A stretch of 64,000 nt of DNA from Semisulcospira habei (taxonomy: Eukaryota > Mollusca > Gastropoda > Semisulcospiridae): the NCBI GenBank assembly GCA_036245525.1, contig BTPG01000003.1, positions 213,808,449 through 213,872,448 of the forward strand, in the 5' to 3' direction. Position numbers and translations under genes: made by a program. How positions within the stretch are numbered: position 1 is the stretch's first letter; each line of letters begins with the position of its first letter. This document shows positions 35,934 through 48,373 of the stretch, one piece after another. The notes beneath the pieces were generated by a model. The model saw only the letters and a list, made by a program, of their open reading frames with translations. It did not search any database and was not told where the DNA came from.

Positions 35934-36780
35934 GGCCGCACCCATCATTAAATCTCGCCTTTATTGATAAGAAAATATATTACGTCACATAACCTCTCTA
36001 TTACCACATAATCACCCTTTTGTTTTTTTAAAAGGTGGCGACCATGATTAGTGCGGCCTTTTTGATTTTTGATACATTAGTACTCTCTTATTGTCTCTCT
36101 CTATAACTATTGTCTCTGACAACACTTAAACATGTACTGTTAATTTGTTTTAAAAATCGCGACCATGGCCATGTTTATGAACTTTACCCTAAAGCTCTGA
36201 ACCCATAGCTACGGAACACTGAATCAGGAAGTATAATTCGATTACAGACTAAACTCTCCAGTAGCTGCCTGCCTTGTACCGAGTATATGGAGTTTAACAT
36301 AGTCTAAGATCCTCACGAGCCTAGATTTTTATAAGTGGACACAGGTCAGTTCCTCAAGAACCTCGGACTCCAGGCATAACACGTGTTTACAAGTATTAGT
36401 CTACTTTTTTTCTGTTAGCTCTCTCGTAGCGAGTATGCTGGCGGGTCTTATTTAATATTATTTTACTGCAAGTACAATTTCTGAAAAGGTGACTGCCGTC
36501 TTATGTTTACCCTGAATATGTTTGTACAACACAGACAGTACAAGATCGACACTCCACCGTTCTATTATAAGCAGTACTGACACACACGCACGCACACGCA
36601 TACACACATACCAACACACACACACACACACACAAACACACTGACACACACACACACACATGAATAAACATACATGTACACAGACAGGTGAGTTGTGCTC
36701 ACGATCGACATCACACAGTAGAAGAGCGGCTCCGCACATTTTTTGCATTTTGCAACATAATTACTTAATTAGTGACTTTA
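35934..36780. other. No gene seen; AC-rich patches
   Basis: AT-rich intergenic sequence with imperfect AC repeats at about 36575-36660. Confidence 0.5.
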
Positions 36781-36808
36781 GAACAACGACAGGGTGATTC
36801 AGCTCATC

Positions 36809-37714
36809 ATGCCGATCAGTTCGGTAGCTTTTCGTGCCATTTGCGGTACCTTTTACTGGACTTTTCAAAACTTCATGGCACGCAAAGCACAGAGGAAGGC
36901 AGCCCTACGTTACCGCACTGTCAGTGTCAGCGGACCGGTGGCAGTCATACTCGTGTTTTTGGTCGGTTTTCTGCTCTGGTGCGGCGATGTCGAAGCGAAC
37001 CCAGGCCCACCGAAACGACAGACTCTTTTGACATGCCAGGGGAACCAAGACAACCAGTCGCCCGGGGGTGAGACAAACGCAGTGTCTGAGCCGACTATTG
37101 TGGATGTGTTTAAAATGTTGAATGTGATGGACAAAAAGATGGACAGTATGAAAGCTACAATGCAGGAGCAGATGGACAAAATTCAGAGTGACTTTACTGC
37201 GGTGATGAAAGAAAACAAAGAGTTGAAGGAGAAAGTTACGCAGCTGGAGGATAAGGATTTAGAGGGGCGGAGCAGACGCAAGAATCTGATCTTTCACGGA
37301 ATCCCCCACCCCCAGGGGCGCTCAGAGACTTGGGCGGACTGTGAGAAAGCTGTCAAGTCAATGTTGAAGGACGAGATGGGCATAGAGGAGGAGATCGAGG
37401 TGGAGCGTGCCCATCGTCTGAAGGGGGGCAAGGCGTCCCACCCCATCATCGTGTGCTTCAACAAGTACAAAGACAAGGAGCGGATCCTGTTTGAGCGCAG
37501 AACGCTGAAGGAGAACAGGTCCCGGGTCTACATCTCTGAGGACTTCACCCCTCGGGTGAGGGACGTGCGCCGCAAGCTGCTACCCTTCCTCAAGGAGGCC
37601 AAGCAGGCGGGGAAGAAGGCCTTCCTCCGCTTCGACTCCCTCGTTGTTGAGGGAAAGACCCACGCATACGACGCTGCTACCCAGAGGCCAATGGAGCGCA
37701 GGGGGCAGAAATGA
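36809..37714 (+). CDS. LINE ORF1 protein with 2A skipping motif, coiled coil, RRM
   Basis: About 301 residues from ATG 36809 (upstream GTG at 36794 is less likely). Residues ~41-58 are a hydrophobic segment (GPVAVILVFLVGFLLWC) running straight into GDVEANPGP (36983-37009), the consensus of 2A ribosome-skipping peptides (DxExNPGP). Then a coiled coil (MDKKMDSMKATMQEQMDK to KVTQLEDKD), an RRM-like domain (RRKNLIFHGIPHPQGR, VERAHRLKG, IIVCFNKYKDKERIL) and a basic C-terminal domain (RVYISEDFTPRVRDVRRK). Skipping would release a short hydrophobic peptide from an RNA-binding ORF1p. 2A motifs are established in several animal LINEs. No internal stop. Confidence 0.88.
   Translation: MPISSVAFRAICGTFYWTFQNFMARKAQRKAALRYRTVSVSGPVAVILVFLVGFLLWCGDVEANPGPPKRQTLLTCQGNQDNQSPGGETNAVSEPTIVDVFKMLNVMDKKMDSMKATMQEQMDKIQSDFTAVMKENKELKEKVTQLEDKDLEGRSRRKNLIFHGIPHPQGRSETWADCEKAVKSMLKDEMGIEEEIEVERAHRLKGGKASHPIIVCFNKYKDKERILFERRTLKENRSRVYISEDFTPRVRDVRRKLLPFLKEAKQAGKKAFLRFDSLVVEGKTHAYDAATQRPMERRGQK
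36983..37009 (+). other. 2A peptide-coding motif
   Basis: Codes for GDVEANPGP in frame with ORF1. Separation would occur between the Gly and final Pro codons (37004-37009). Confidence 0.9.
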
Positions 37715-37792
37715 GGGGCAGGCCGGCATGTTGACCCAGCAACCAGGAGAAGACAGCCCGTCCCTCATTCAGACCCCCAGGGCCCTCACCAT

Positions 37793-40700
37793 GTGTCTTC
37801 AAAGGACGACTTACCTGCACACACACACACTCAAGTGCCCACACTCAAACCCACACTAGCTCACCGTGATGATGAAAGTGGTAGTGGTGAAAGTGGTAGC
37901 TCTGTGTTTCGCATCATGGCATGGAATATCCAAGGTCTTGTAAATAAGCTGAAAAGTGTTTCTTTTAGGCAGTTCTGTGAAAAGTGTCATATTTTTGCAT
38001 TTTCAGAGATCTGGTCGTGTAAGCAAAATGTTATAGAGGATACCTTTCCAGAGTATCAGGTGTTTTTTTCACCACGTACACAAAAGTTGAAAGGGGGCGT
38101 GGCCGTGTGTGTACATAAATCTATAGCCTGTCATGTGTTGCGTTTAATGCAGGCAGCTGAGGATATTGTGTTTCTAAAGATCGGTAAGTCTGTTTTGAAC
38201 TCTGCATCTGATGTTCTGGCAGCATTTATGTATGTGGCTCCAGAGCGTTCTGTTGTATATGGTGAAGATAACGTTGATGGTTTTGAAGTGTTAGAAAACT
38301 ACATGGCTCAAGTGTTACGTGCTCATCCTGAGCTGCCTTGGCTATTATGTGGCGATTTTAACGCCCGCACCGCCGGTCTGTCTGATACTGATTATACTGA
38401 TTTTATTGATGATAATACACACGTGCAGCCTTTACAGGAATTAACAGATCTGCTAGAGGATGTACCACAAAGCCCACGGAGGTCAAAAGATATTGGCGTA
38501 AACAGTTTTGGTCGGAAACTGATAGAACTATGTCAAGAGTACTGTTTGGTTATTGTCAATGGCAGAACGAAAGGTGACAGTGAGGGAGAAAATACGTGCG
38601 TGGCCAACAGAGGCAAAAGTGTGGTGGACTACTGTATTTGCTCTCAATCCGTGTTTGACCTAGTGACCGATATGTTTGTTGCAGACAGGTGCGAATCAGA
38701 CCATTTCCCCATTGTAACCACGTTTACTTCTATTCAGTCTGTTTATTCATGTGATGATGATGATTTAAATGATGATATAATACTAGAGGAAGGGGTTAAA
38801 TTTGTTTGGAAAGAAAACTACGCTGAGTCCTTTTGGGCATACATTGAAGATAATCAGGAGACTCAATTTCAACTCTTTTCGTCAGCGCTTGACTCGAGTG
38901 TAGAAGAAGGGTCGGCCTGTTTTGTAGCATTCATTCAGAAGGCGGCTGACAAAATGAGGTCAGGTAAGAAGGTAGGTGGTGAATCCCGTGCACAGCCGCC
39001 GTGGTGGGACTCGGACTGCGAGTTAGCAAAACAAAACAAGTACATACAGTTGAAGCAGTTCAGACACACAAACACACATGACGACTTAGGGAAGTATCTT
39101 GACATGAAGAAAGAATTTAAGAAGTTGAGTAAAACAAAACAAGTAGAGTACAACGCACGGGTTTTGAATGAGCTCAACGATGCATGTAACGATGCAAATT
39201 CAAGAACATTTTGGCAAAAAATAAAGTCTCTGACTGGCGTTAAGAAGTTGTGTTCTGATGTTATTTCACCACGTGTGTGGTATGATTATTTTCGTAATTT
39301 GCTAAATGTGGATCAGAATGTTGATGATTCAGGTTTCAGCAGACAGGCCGAGGGTGTTTTGAATGACCATATATTATCTGATGATTGTGATGGTTGTCAC
39401 AATGCAAAATTTGACGGGGAAATCACGCAGGATGAAATTCGCAGTGCTATTAATAGCATGAAGAAAGGGAAAGCATCAGGCCCTGATGGCTTGCCCACTG
39501 ACCTTTTTCATCATGCAGGTGAGATCCTTGTGAAATTTCTGCATCCTTTGTTCAATCGTGTGTTTCATAGTGCGGAATACCCTGAAAGCTGGACCATGGC
39601 TGTGATATTTCCACTACACAAAAAGGGTAACCCTAGAAATGTTGACAACTACAGAGGAATTTCTCTTTTGAACGTTATCAGTAAGTTGTACAGTTTTGTC
39701 ATTAACAACAGGTTGATTCGTTTTTGTGAAGAGAATGATTGTATTCCTGAGGCTCAAGCTGGCTTCCGTAAAGGGTACAGTACTATAGACAACATTTGTT
39801 GTTTACAGGCACTAGTGCAAAAGTATCTTAGCAAGCAGGGTGGCCGTTTTTACACCATGTACGTAGACTTTTCTAAAGCTTACGACAGTGTGCACAGGAC
39901 AAAACTGTTGTATCTCTTGTTACGTAAAGGAGTTTATGGTAAGTTGCTTCAGACACTGGAGAGTATGTACAAACATGTAAAAGCTGCTGTAAGGGGTGGA
40001 ACCAAAGTTACCGACTACTTTGATTGCATGTCAGGGGTGCGACAAGGTTGTGTGTTGAGCCCACTGCTGTTTTCTATCTTTCTTTCAGAATTTGAGACAG
40101 AAATATCATCGTGCGGTGCACGTGGCATTGATATTTTTGCGGACCCACTGGGTATTTTCCTTCTTATGTATGCTGATGATATAGCCATTGTCTCTGACTC
40201 TGTAGCAGATCTCCAAAAGAAAATTAATTGTTTAGAAAAATACTGTAAAAAATGGGGTCTCACTGTGAACATGGACAAGACAAAAGTGGTAGTCTTCAAA
40301 AATGGAGGTTTTGTGAAAAATTGTGAAAAATGGTTTTATGCTGACAAGCAGATTCAAGTCGAGTCCAGTTACACTTACCTTGGTGTGATATTTTCCTCTA
40401 CTCTGAACTGGGCTAGATGTGTATAAAACTTAGCTGGAAAAGCCAGGAGAGCAGTTGCAGGCATCAAAAGACTATACTTCAAATTACAAAACTTGCCAGC
40501 TGACACTGTTTTTCACATTTTTGATGTCAAGATTAAGCCCATTGTGCTATATGGGTCAGAGGTTTGTGGTTTCCAGAGGCATGATGTAATTGAGCAGGTT
40601 CATATAAAGGTGTGTAAAATGGTCCTTGGTGTTGGAAGAGATGTAAAAAACAATATTGCGCTGGGTGAGTGTGGAAGATTTCCTATGTATATTGATGCCT

Positions 40701-41333
40701 ATGTTCGAATGGTGAAGTATTGGTGCAGACTTCTTACCATGTCAGAAAACAGATACCCAAGACAGTGTTACACGATGTTATGTATGCACGATGCCTCAGG
40801 TAGATCGAACTGGGCTACGCAAATAAAGACTCTGTTGTGTATGCACGGGTTTGGGTATGTGTGGGAAATGCAGTCAGTTGGAAACACTCCTCTGTTCATT
40901 CAGATATTCAAAGATCGGCTGATGGATTGTTTCTGACAGGACTGGCATGCATCCCTTACATCAAACACAGAATACTGCCATTACCACCCAGAAATACTTA
41001 GAGCAAGTTACATAGGGCAGCTGACTTCTTGTGAACTCAGGTGGGCAATTTGTTTACTTAGATGTAACCGTTTACCTTTAAACGGAGTATCCAGATTTGG
41101 AAAACCCATCACTAATCCACACTGTAATTCATGTGATTGGCATAAGGCTGAAGATTTGTGACATTTTCTTTTCGAGTGTCCAAAATATTCCCCTTTACGT
41201 AAAAAGTACATTCCACTGTTTTACTACAGATTCCCATCCGATCTCAAAGTTCAGCTGCTGTGTGGAAACCTACATGATAAACTGGTCTTTAAAGTTGCTA
41301 TGTATATTTCAGGGTGCCTTAAATTAAGGAATT
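37793..41333 (+). pseudogene. LINE ORF2: APE endonuclease, RT, C-terminal CCHC
   Basis: Open from a GTG at 37793 (first in-frame ATG 37916) to TAA at 40424-40426. Endonuclease: FRIMAWNIQGLVNKLKS, FSEIWSCKQN, LLCGDFNARTAG, VDYCICSQS, ESDHFPIVTTF. RT: KGKASGPDGLPTDLF, NYRGISLLNVISK, QAGFRKGYSTIDN, YVDFSKAYDSVH, GVRQGCVLSPLLF, LLMYADDIAIV (YADD). The same frame continues after the stop (SEVCGFQRHDVIEQVH), with further TGA codons at 40934-40936 and about 41159-41161, to a final TAG near 41333. The end has a CNSCDWHKAEDL...H...C finger. Three nonsense codons and no frameshift over 3.5 kb. Confidence 0.85.
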
Positions 41334-41491
41334 AGAGGGATTTGCTTTGAACTTTTGTTGTTTTTGTTTATTTATGTGCGCTGATGTAATGCTATGTGAT
41401 TGTGTTCTTTACAACCACCTTCCTGTATTTTCTGGTTGTAAATTGTATTTTGTGTTCATATGGGCCTGATGGCCTGCAAAAACTGAAATAA

Positions 41492-41496
<5 letters not shown>

Positions 41497-41540
<44 letters not shown>

Positions 41541-41574
41541 CATGTACACACACACAAACACATGAATACACACA

Positions 41575-41612
<38 letters not shown>
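41497..41612. repeat. (TTA)n tail followed by AC repeats
   Basis: The TTA repeat is the LINE tail. AC repeats follow directly from about 41545. Confidence 0.9.
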
Positions 41613-41615
<3 letters not shown>

Positions 41616-42028
41616 TCTACATAAAATAACATTTCATGTGATATATACTGTCAGAGTCGATTTCCGAGGAACACGATTTTCTATACCAGTTAGCCTAGCC
41701 TACCCTCTCACTGTGTACACAAACTCTTACAGTAGACGTTTATGCATACAATTCAGTACACTGTCCCCATTTCTTTTCATGCTACCTTGACAAGACCTCT
41801 TTAGAAATTGCCAGTGCAGTCAGTTCAATGCGTGGGCACGGCCCCAGCAGCGTTTCTATGTACGTTTACACTAACCGTAGCTACTGGCTTTATTTGTACA
41901 TGAAAAGAACAGGTCCCCCAGTGTACTGAAAAAATCAATTTACTTGCTTACATAGATCGATTTAACACAATCACAACCCTGGCATACGAAACATACACTA
42001 TAGACCCAAAAAGATGTAGTCAAACCTC

Positions 42029-42094
<66 letters not shown>

Positions 42095-43191
42095 TAACAC
42101 TCAAACAACACAGACTCGCATACACAACTTACCAGTATGACAGTGCTGACGTCATACATCTCAACCGGTAAATGGTCCAATGAATAAATTATAACAAAAC
42201 CATCCGGTCATTTTTAAAACTAACTGGCAAGAATTAGTCCGATCCGGCCATACCTGATCCTTTAAATTGATCTTGGTCTTTCCAAAATGTTATGCATATC
42301 TAAATGAGGAAACAACCTGACGAGTCTTAACGCTACCCGACCAGATGTGTCGTGCAAGTTTTGTACACACCACCCATTACCCCCCCACCCCCCCCCCCAT
42401 TGTTTGGGTGAACAGGTTTTGTGTGCCATGTAGAGTGTTATTTGCTTTCAGTTCCCAGCGAGGTGGGACTATTGACACTACCCACCGTTTCAATTCCGGT
42501 GCCATGTGTGTCAACCGTCACTTTGAAAACATGCTATTTAAGCCAATCACGTTTTGTTAGAGGTAGGTAGGTAACACACACACACACACTGACACACACA
42601 CACACACACACACACGCTAACACACACACACAACAAACACACACAAAACACCATACATAGCACCCGACGCAAAAACACAAGGTTTGTACACCGACTCACA
42701 CCAGTGCAATATTATTGTAAGATTTTACTTCCTGGTGTATACTGTCCATACAAGTCTGACGCGAGAGCCCGTGAGAGGATAATTACTCTTATTCATTCAG
42801 TCTTCTCTGCACCATCTGGTGCTTGAGGCGACAGAAGTGTACTGTTACTGTACAAGAATCACATGACTCTGACACATCTGACTTCCTCCCTTTGAGGAGG
42901 TAAAAACCAGAGATTTTTTTTACAAAAGACTTAGATTCTCAGGAGCCTCTTTCTTTGTATGTTTAGATTCTTAAGATTTTATTTTACTTAGATTCTCATG
43001 AGCACTGCTTTTTCAGGATTTCAGTCAACAGTCAAACATAAATACATAAACAACCAAAGTTTTCTTTGGGACTGCAAGTGGCCGAGGGGATAGATTGCTT
43101 GGATAGTGAGGCTTAGTCTTGATCAAACTAACTTTACTGTGCCGTGGTTCGTTTCCCGATTGTGTCCAGTTGATATTCTCTACACTACAGG
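41613..43191. other. No gene seen; AC repeats
   Basis: Non-coding, with (AC)n at 42031-42090 and 42564-42650 and a C-tract near 42380. Confidence 0.5.
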
Positions 43192-43294
43192 GCTTTCACA
43201 GGAAAAGGTGAATGCGCTACCCGCCAGGGTTAACCCCCTCCATAGGGGGTTAATAGCGCAGCTTAACCCGGGTTACATCGATTCCTGTGAAAGC
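43192..43294. repeat. Short inverted-repeat element (~100 bp)
   Basis: GCTTTCACAGGAA at 43192-43204 is inverted at 43282-43294. Inside, GGGTTAACCCCC and GGGGGTTAA form a second inverted pair near 43228-43252. It may be a small MITE or foldback, or part of the flank of the Polinton. Confidence 0.55.
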
Positions 43295-43633
43295 GGGTGG
43301 AAGGTCATGAAGCAGCCCTTTTGACAAATTTTTTTCTCGTTTTTTCTCTTTTTTTTCCTCGTTTTATTTTCTCTCATAATTTTTTTTTAAAAAGAAGATT
43401 TTTTTTTTATCTTCTTAAATTTATTATTACATCCACACACACACAGAGTCACACCGGTAAAAATGATTCTTAAAATCTGTGGGTGAGCATATAAGTCTAT
43501 GGGAGACAACTCCCTTTTAGTGGTTGACTGTGGATGACTTTTTTAGTGATTATGTCCCATGTTATTTTAGTGTTTATGTTCCATGTGGGACATGCTATTT
43601 TTCATTTATTATTTTGACGGACAAATAAAAATG

Positions 43634-46258
43634 ATGGACAATTCTCAAAGCCCTGGCCCATCAGGCTCATCAGGTTTAAGAAACGTGTTTCACCCAACAA
43701 ACTTGCCTATATCTAATACTAACAACGTCTATGAATCAATAGAAAACTCTTTTTCTGTCATACAAAAAAAATCTTATCACAGGCAGTGTGAAAATTCAGA
43801 TTGCTGCAAAAATAGAATTTACTAGAGTAGACGGTGAAGTGATTGTATCGTATATATCAACAAGACAACACACTGTTAACACACAAAGAGAATTGGAGAA
43901 CGTGTTTAGAGACAGACTATTACCTGACTTCCTCCAGGCAATTGACAGTGCAAAAATGAAGGGGTCTGGTTGGCACGAAGGTCATGTGCATGAACTACAA
44001 CTAAAGCAGTCTAGGTATCATCCTATATTAGGTAAATCATGGTTGGCACTGCCAACAGAGGTTGCAAACAAAAAGGCTGTTGTTAATATACAGAACAATG
44101 ACAATTTCTGTTTCATGTGGTGTGTGCTTGCTAAACTACACTTTATAAAGACAAAACCTGAACGTGTATCTAACTACACTAAATTTGTAAATGAACTCAA
44201 CTTCAGTGGCATTGAGTTCCCTGTTAAAATAGAGGACATAGACTTGTTTGAAAAACTAAATCCTGGTATATCTGTGAATGTGTTTGTGTGGGATAATGAG
44301 TCTGTTGACAAGTTACAACCAATTAGAGTATCATCACTTGCACCAACATATGGTCAGTCAGAAGATAAACATGTTGACATGTTGCTAATCGGCCCTACCG
44401 GTGATGACAATAACTTCCACTACACAATTATCAGAAATATGTCACATCTAATTCATGGACATACAACAAAACACAATGGCAAACAGGAAGTGTGTAAAAA
44501 ATGTTTACAAAGATTCTCTTCTATTGCAGTAGCACATAAACACGTCCTACACTGCAGGTCAGCTGATGACATACAAACTGTACTTAAGTATCCAGATCCT
44601 GGTAGTCAAGTGTATTTTAAGAACTATGGGAATCAACAAAAGCTGCCGTTTGTAGTGTATGCTGATTTTAAATCATTAGTAGTACCATATGAGGGTCCTG
44701 TTCCAGAGTCATTACCAAAGACTATAAAACTCAGTGATCAAGTGGTGTGTTCTTTTGGATACATTATTGTTAGGTCAGACGGTCTGCATTCAGAACCTGT
44801 TATCTACAGGGGTGAAAATACAGCATGTTTGTTTTTAACAGAAATGAGACATCTGTATAGTCAGGTAGTACAATATCTCACAACATGTCAGATGCCTTTG
44901 GTGATGACAGAAGAAGACAAACTGAAATTTGATACAGCTGAGACTTGTTGGATTTGTGAACAACCCCTCCAGGGTGATAAAGTTCGTGACCATGATCACA
45001 TAACTGGGCGTTACAGAGGTGCTGCACATAACAATTGTAACTTGTTATTAAAAACAGACCCTAAGACATATAAGTTACCAATCTTTTTCCACAATCTCAA
45101 AGGGTATGATTGACACATTATCATGCAGGCTGTGGATGAGTCTTACAAAAAAATTAGTTGTATTGCCCAGACAACTGAAAAATATTTGACTTTTAGATTA
45201 GATAAATTAGCATTTTATGACTCCATGCAACATTTGTCTTTAGGATTGGCTAGTCTGGCAGAAGGACTGACTGAGTATCCAATAACAAGTAAATATTTTG
45301 AGCCAGAGTTGATTAAGAAAGGAGTGTATCCATACGAGTACATTGATCACTGGGTTGTGTTTGAAGAAACAAGACTGCCACCAAAAGAGAAATTTTATTC
45401 CACACTAACTGGAAAAGGCATTTCTGACTCTGAATATCAACACGCTCTTGATGCATGGGATAAATTGGGGTGTCAGACGATTGGTGACTATCACGACCAG
45501 TACTTGAAAGCAGACGTTTGCTTACTAGCAGACGTATTTGAAAGTTACCGTGAAAAGGGTCTATTGCACTACAAACTTGACCCTGCCTGTTACATAACTA
45601 GTCCTGGCATGACATGGGATGCATTTTTGAAATCCAGTAAAATATCTATAGACCTGTTGTCTGATCGTACGATGGGTGAAATGGTAGAACGTGGATTGAG
45701 GGGAGGCATTAGTATTGCAGCAAATAATTATGCCAGAGCCAACAATAAATATATGGACGACCTTGGGTTTGACCCCTCGAGGTCAAGGTCATTCATTATG
45801 TACGTAGACGCTAATAACCTTTACGGATACGCGATGTGTGAGATATTGCCCTTGAAAAACTTTTGTCTGTATGATTTGTCACAGTATGACATAACACAGA
45901 TAACAAACTGTATTATAAATCATGACCGAAACGATGCAAAGGGTTGGATCTTTGAAGTTGACCTGGAGTACACACACCATCTACATGATTACCACAATGA
46001 TTATCCCTTAGCAGTTGAGAAAATGAGTATGACCGGGAAAAAAGAAGACACTAAACTTGTACCAAATTTGAATGACAAATTCAATTACGTGTGTCACTAT
46101 CGCCTGCTGCAGTTTTACATCAGACACGAGTTAGTACTAAAGAAAGTACATAGAGGTATTCAATTTGATCAGAGTGCTTTCATGAAAGATTACATAATGA
46201 AGAACACAACACTGCGTGCCAGGGACGGCAACACTGCATTTGACAAAGACTTCTTTAA
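43634..46258 (+). pseudogene. polB: Polinton DNA polymerase B, N-terminal part
   Basis: Start at ATG 43634 (SQSPGPSGSSGL). A frameshift in an A-run at 43763-43771 leads to the main frame. Features in order: N-terminal domain; zinc-finger-like CKKCLQRF...H...H...C near 44490-44555; exonuclease Exo I region VVYADFKSLV, with Lys where Asp-x-Glu is expected; an endonuclease VII/HNH-like CWICEQPL...DHDHITGRYRGAAHNNC (about 44947-45040); Exo II FFHNLKGYD; an in-frame TGA at 45111-45113; KADVCLLADVFESYR; palm motif A YVDANNLYGYAM near 45802. The gene is cut at 46258 by the TTAA-flanked insertion and continues at 57457. Confidence 0.9.
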
Positions 46259-46592
46259 AGGGCAGCTCTCTAGTAAAATGGTGGTTCCGGCGATGGGTCG
46301 CTTACCATTTCGGCATGGGGCTTCGTGTTGATGCAATGAATTGAACTTACAATCAATCAGCCACAAAATAAACATATCAAAGTCACTTTCAGTCCACAAA
46401 GTGTACTTACTTGTGTACAGTTCAAGCAGAAAAACATATAAGAAGTCACACATCATCTGTAATTCATGGTACCCGGTTCCGGAGACTGCCGAACAAATTT
46501 TCAGATTTGCCGCTCGGCGGAAGTGACATCACAGGCCTGATCTCGGTTTGTTTACGCCTAGCGGGACAGCGTGCTAGCTTGTGACAGAGAAA

Positions 46593-48373
46593 ATGAGCTC
46601 ATCAGCTGAAAGTTCTGATTCGGACTCTTACGTGGATTCGTCGGAAAATGAGTGTTTTGAAGCAGGTGCACCTCGAGGCCTCAAACCTTATATGTTTTAT
46701 CCCCTTGCACAGACAAATGGAAAAGAGCGTACGGAAAGACCAACCACGCCGGAAAAGCCAGTGCGCTGCGAAAACCCCACGGACTGGTAAGCATACATAG
46801 AACAATACATTCATCGTATTATATTTTCATGTGCACTTGTGTTTTATTATCGTTGTTATTAAAGTCGAAGTTAATGATGCGACATTGCAGAAGTTTACCA
46901 TATGCTCAGAGCCTGGCCTAAGAATGCCTCAAGTTTCTCACAGCATGTTCACTGCACCTAGTGACCTATGCTAATGTAAACTAAAATTGCATGGTTATCT
47001 CAATCTTTGTTTGTTTGTTTGGTTTTTTGTTGTTGTTTTGTAAATAAAGGTATCACCTCTGAATTGCCACTAAATGCACCAATTGATGATTTGATCCACA
47101 AGTTTATTTGTTCAAGAATTTGTACTTCAGAGTTCAAGTAATACACTTAAAAGGTTTGATCTGCTGTGTTTATAGGGTGCTGGAATGTGTGTACCCACAC
47201 TTATGAGATATATATCCAGGTGCACGAATGGATTGGTTCCCAAGCTGTAAACTAATACTAATAGCTGGTATCTGAATATTTAAAATGCAATTTTGACCTG
47301 AAAACTGTCTTTTTCATGTCTTCAGGTGCAAGTGTGGGTGCTGTGTGCATGGTTCTGCTCCGGTCAACAGATTCTGTTGCCTTGAGGATGACCGTTTTCA
47401 CAAACGAATTGAAGATGGCAAGGTGGAAGCCGACACTGAATTTTCCTGCATCACTAGGCACCCCTCTTTCGAAGCAGTATGCCTAAACATGGATGTGCTG
47501 TGCGTGGCTTACTATCAAATGCGACAGAACAATGAAGCAGAAAGGCAACATACTGAGGATGAGTGAGTTACTTCTGGCGTTTGTGTGTGGGGTAATATCT
47601 ACAGGAACAAACATCTGCGGCATTTTAAAGAAATTTAAGGTCTAAGTGAAGTTGATAAGGCCAAGAAAAATGAAAGGTGGGAGTGGTCTGATGAATAGTT
47701 TGGTACTTTTCCACTGGATTAATGCATGCACTAAAAATCATGATGACAGGGGGTACTTAAAAAAGTGCGGTCAAGCCTGTGTGGGGAGGTGGGGTGGAAC
47801 TGCTCTGTGAATTTTTTTTTTAATTTGTACTATTATGATAAAGTTATATAAAGTTGCAGTGGTCATCGTTTCAGTATTAGTACTAGTCCATTGCTAGTGC
47901 TACGTTAGTACATAACTTATGAGTGTTTTCACTATACTTATCACTTTACCATGCAATACTCTGTCACATGAGACAGTGTACTCACATGAGAATGTTCCCC
48001 ACCTCACCTGTGAAAATTAAGTGGGATACAGGATAAAACCATACTCTAGGTACACCATCACCTATGGTTATTTTTATTCCAGTTTTCAGTCACCACACCT
48101 GTGACATGGAGAATATGTGTGTTTGTGATAATAGCATGTAATTGGTAGTGATATTTTGCTTTTACTACATGAAACGCTTACTTTGAATCCGTCATTATGT
48201 GTTACAGGACCATGAGATACACAGCATACAGGCAAGTCATCCGCTGGTGTTACGGCTGGCTTGGAAAACACAACCGAAAGCCTTTGCCATCGTGTGCCAT
48301 GCACAAGATTCGTCAGAAATTTCCAGCAGGACAAAAAGGCTACAAGGGCTTTAAATTTGTGGACAGAAGCTGA
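46593..48373 (+). CDS. P2X7 'ballast'-like cysteine-rich protein, three exons
   Basis: Exons 46593-46786, 47326-47562 and 48208-48373 join in phase (GTAAGC and GTGAGT donors, AG acceptors) to about 198 codons with no stop. Exon 1 encodes an acidic Ser-rich N-part and a Pro-rich linker. Exons 2-3 encode the zinc-coordinating domain found at the P2X7 receptor C-terminus: WCKCGCC at the exon 1/2 junction, RFCCLEDDRF, FSCITRHPSFEAVCLNMDVL, MRYTAYRQVIRWCYGWLGKH, LPSCAMHKIRQKFP and KGYKGFKFVDRS. There are no membrane helices, so it is not a receptor. A poly-A signal (AATAAA) is near 48517. It starts 334 bp inside the left end of the transposon. Role unknown: nucleotide/zinc binding or a transposition accessory is inference. 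Confidence 0.85.

Larger units (their letters stand above)
36780..41545 (+). mobile_element. Near-complete LINE with 2A-bearing ORF1
   Basis: ORF1 36809-37714, ORF2 about 37793-41333, 3' UTR with AATAAA near 41489 and a (TTA)n tail to about 41540. Both ORFs are almost intact and only nonsense codons break ORF2. The 5' end is estimated from the ORF1 start. No target duplication was found by eye. Confidence 0.8.

Noticed and set aside
44947..45040. Separate homing endonuclease gene in the polymerase
   Set aside because: The Cys/His HNH-like motif is in the same frame as the polymerase, and such a motif is usual in Polinton polymerases. There is no intein or intron boundary.
46593..48373. A host P2X receptor gene
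   Set aside because: Only the cytoplasmic ballast-type domain is present. There are no transmembrane helices or ligand-binding ectodomain, and it lies within transposon ends.
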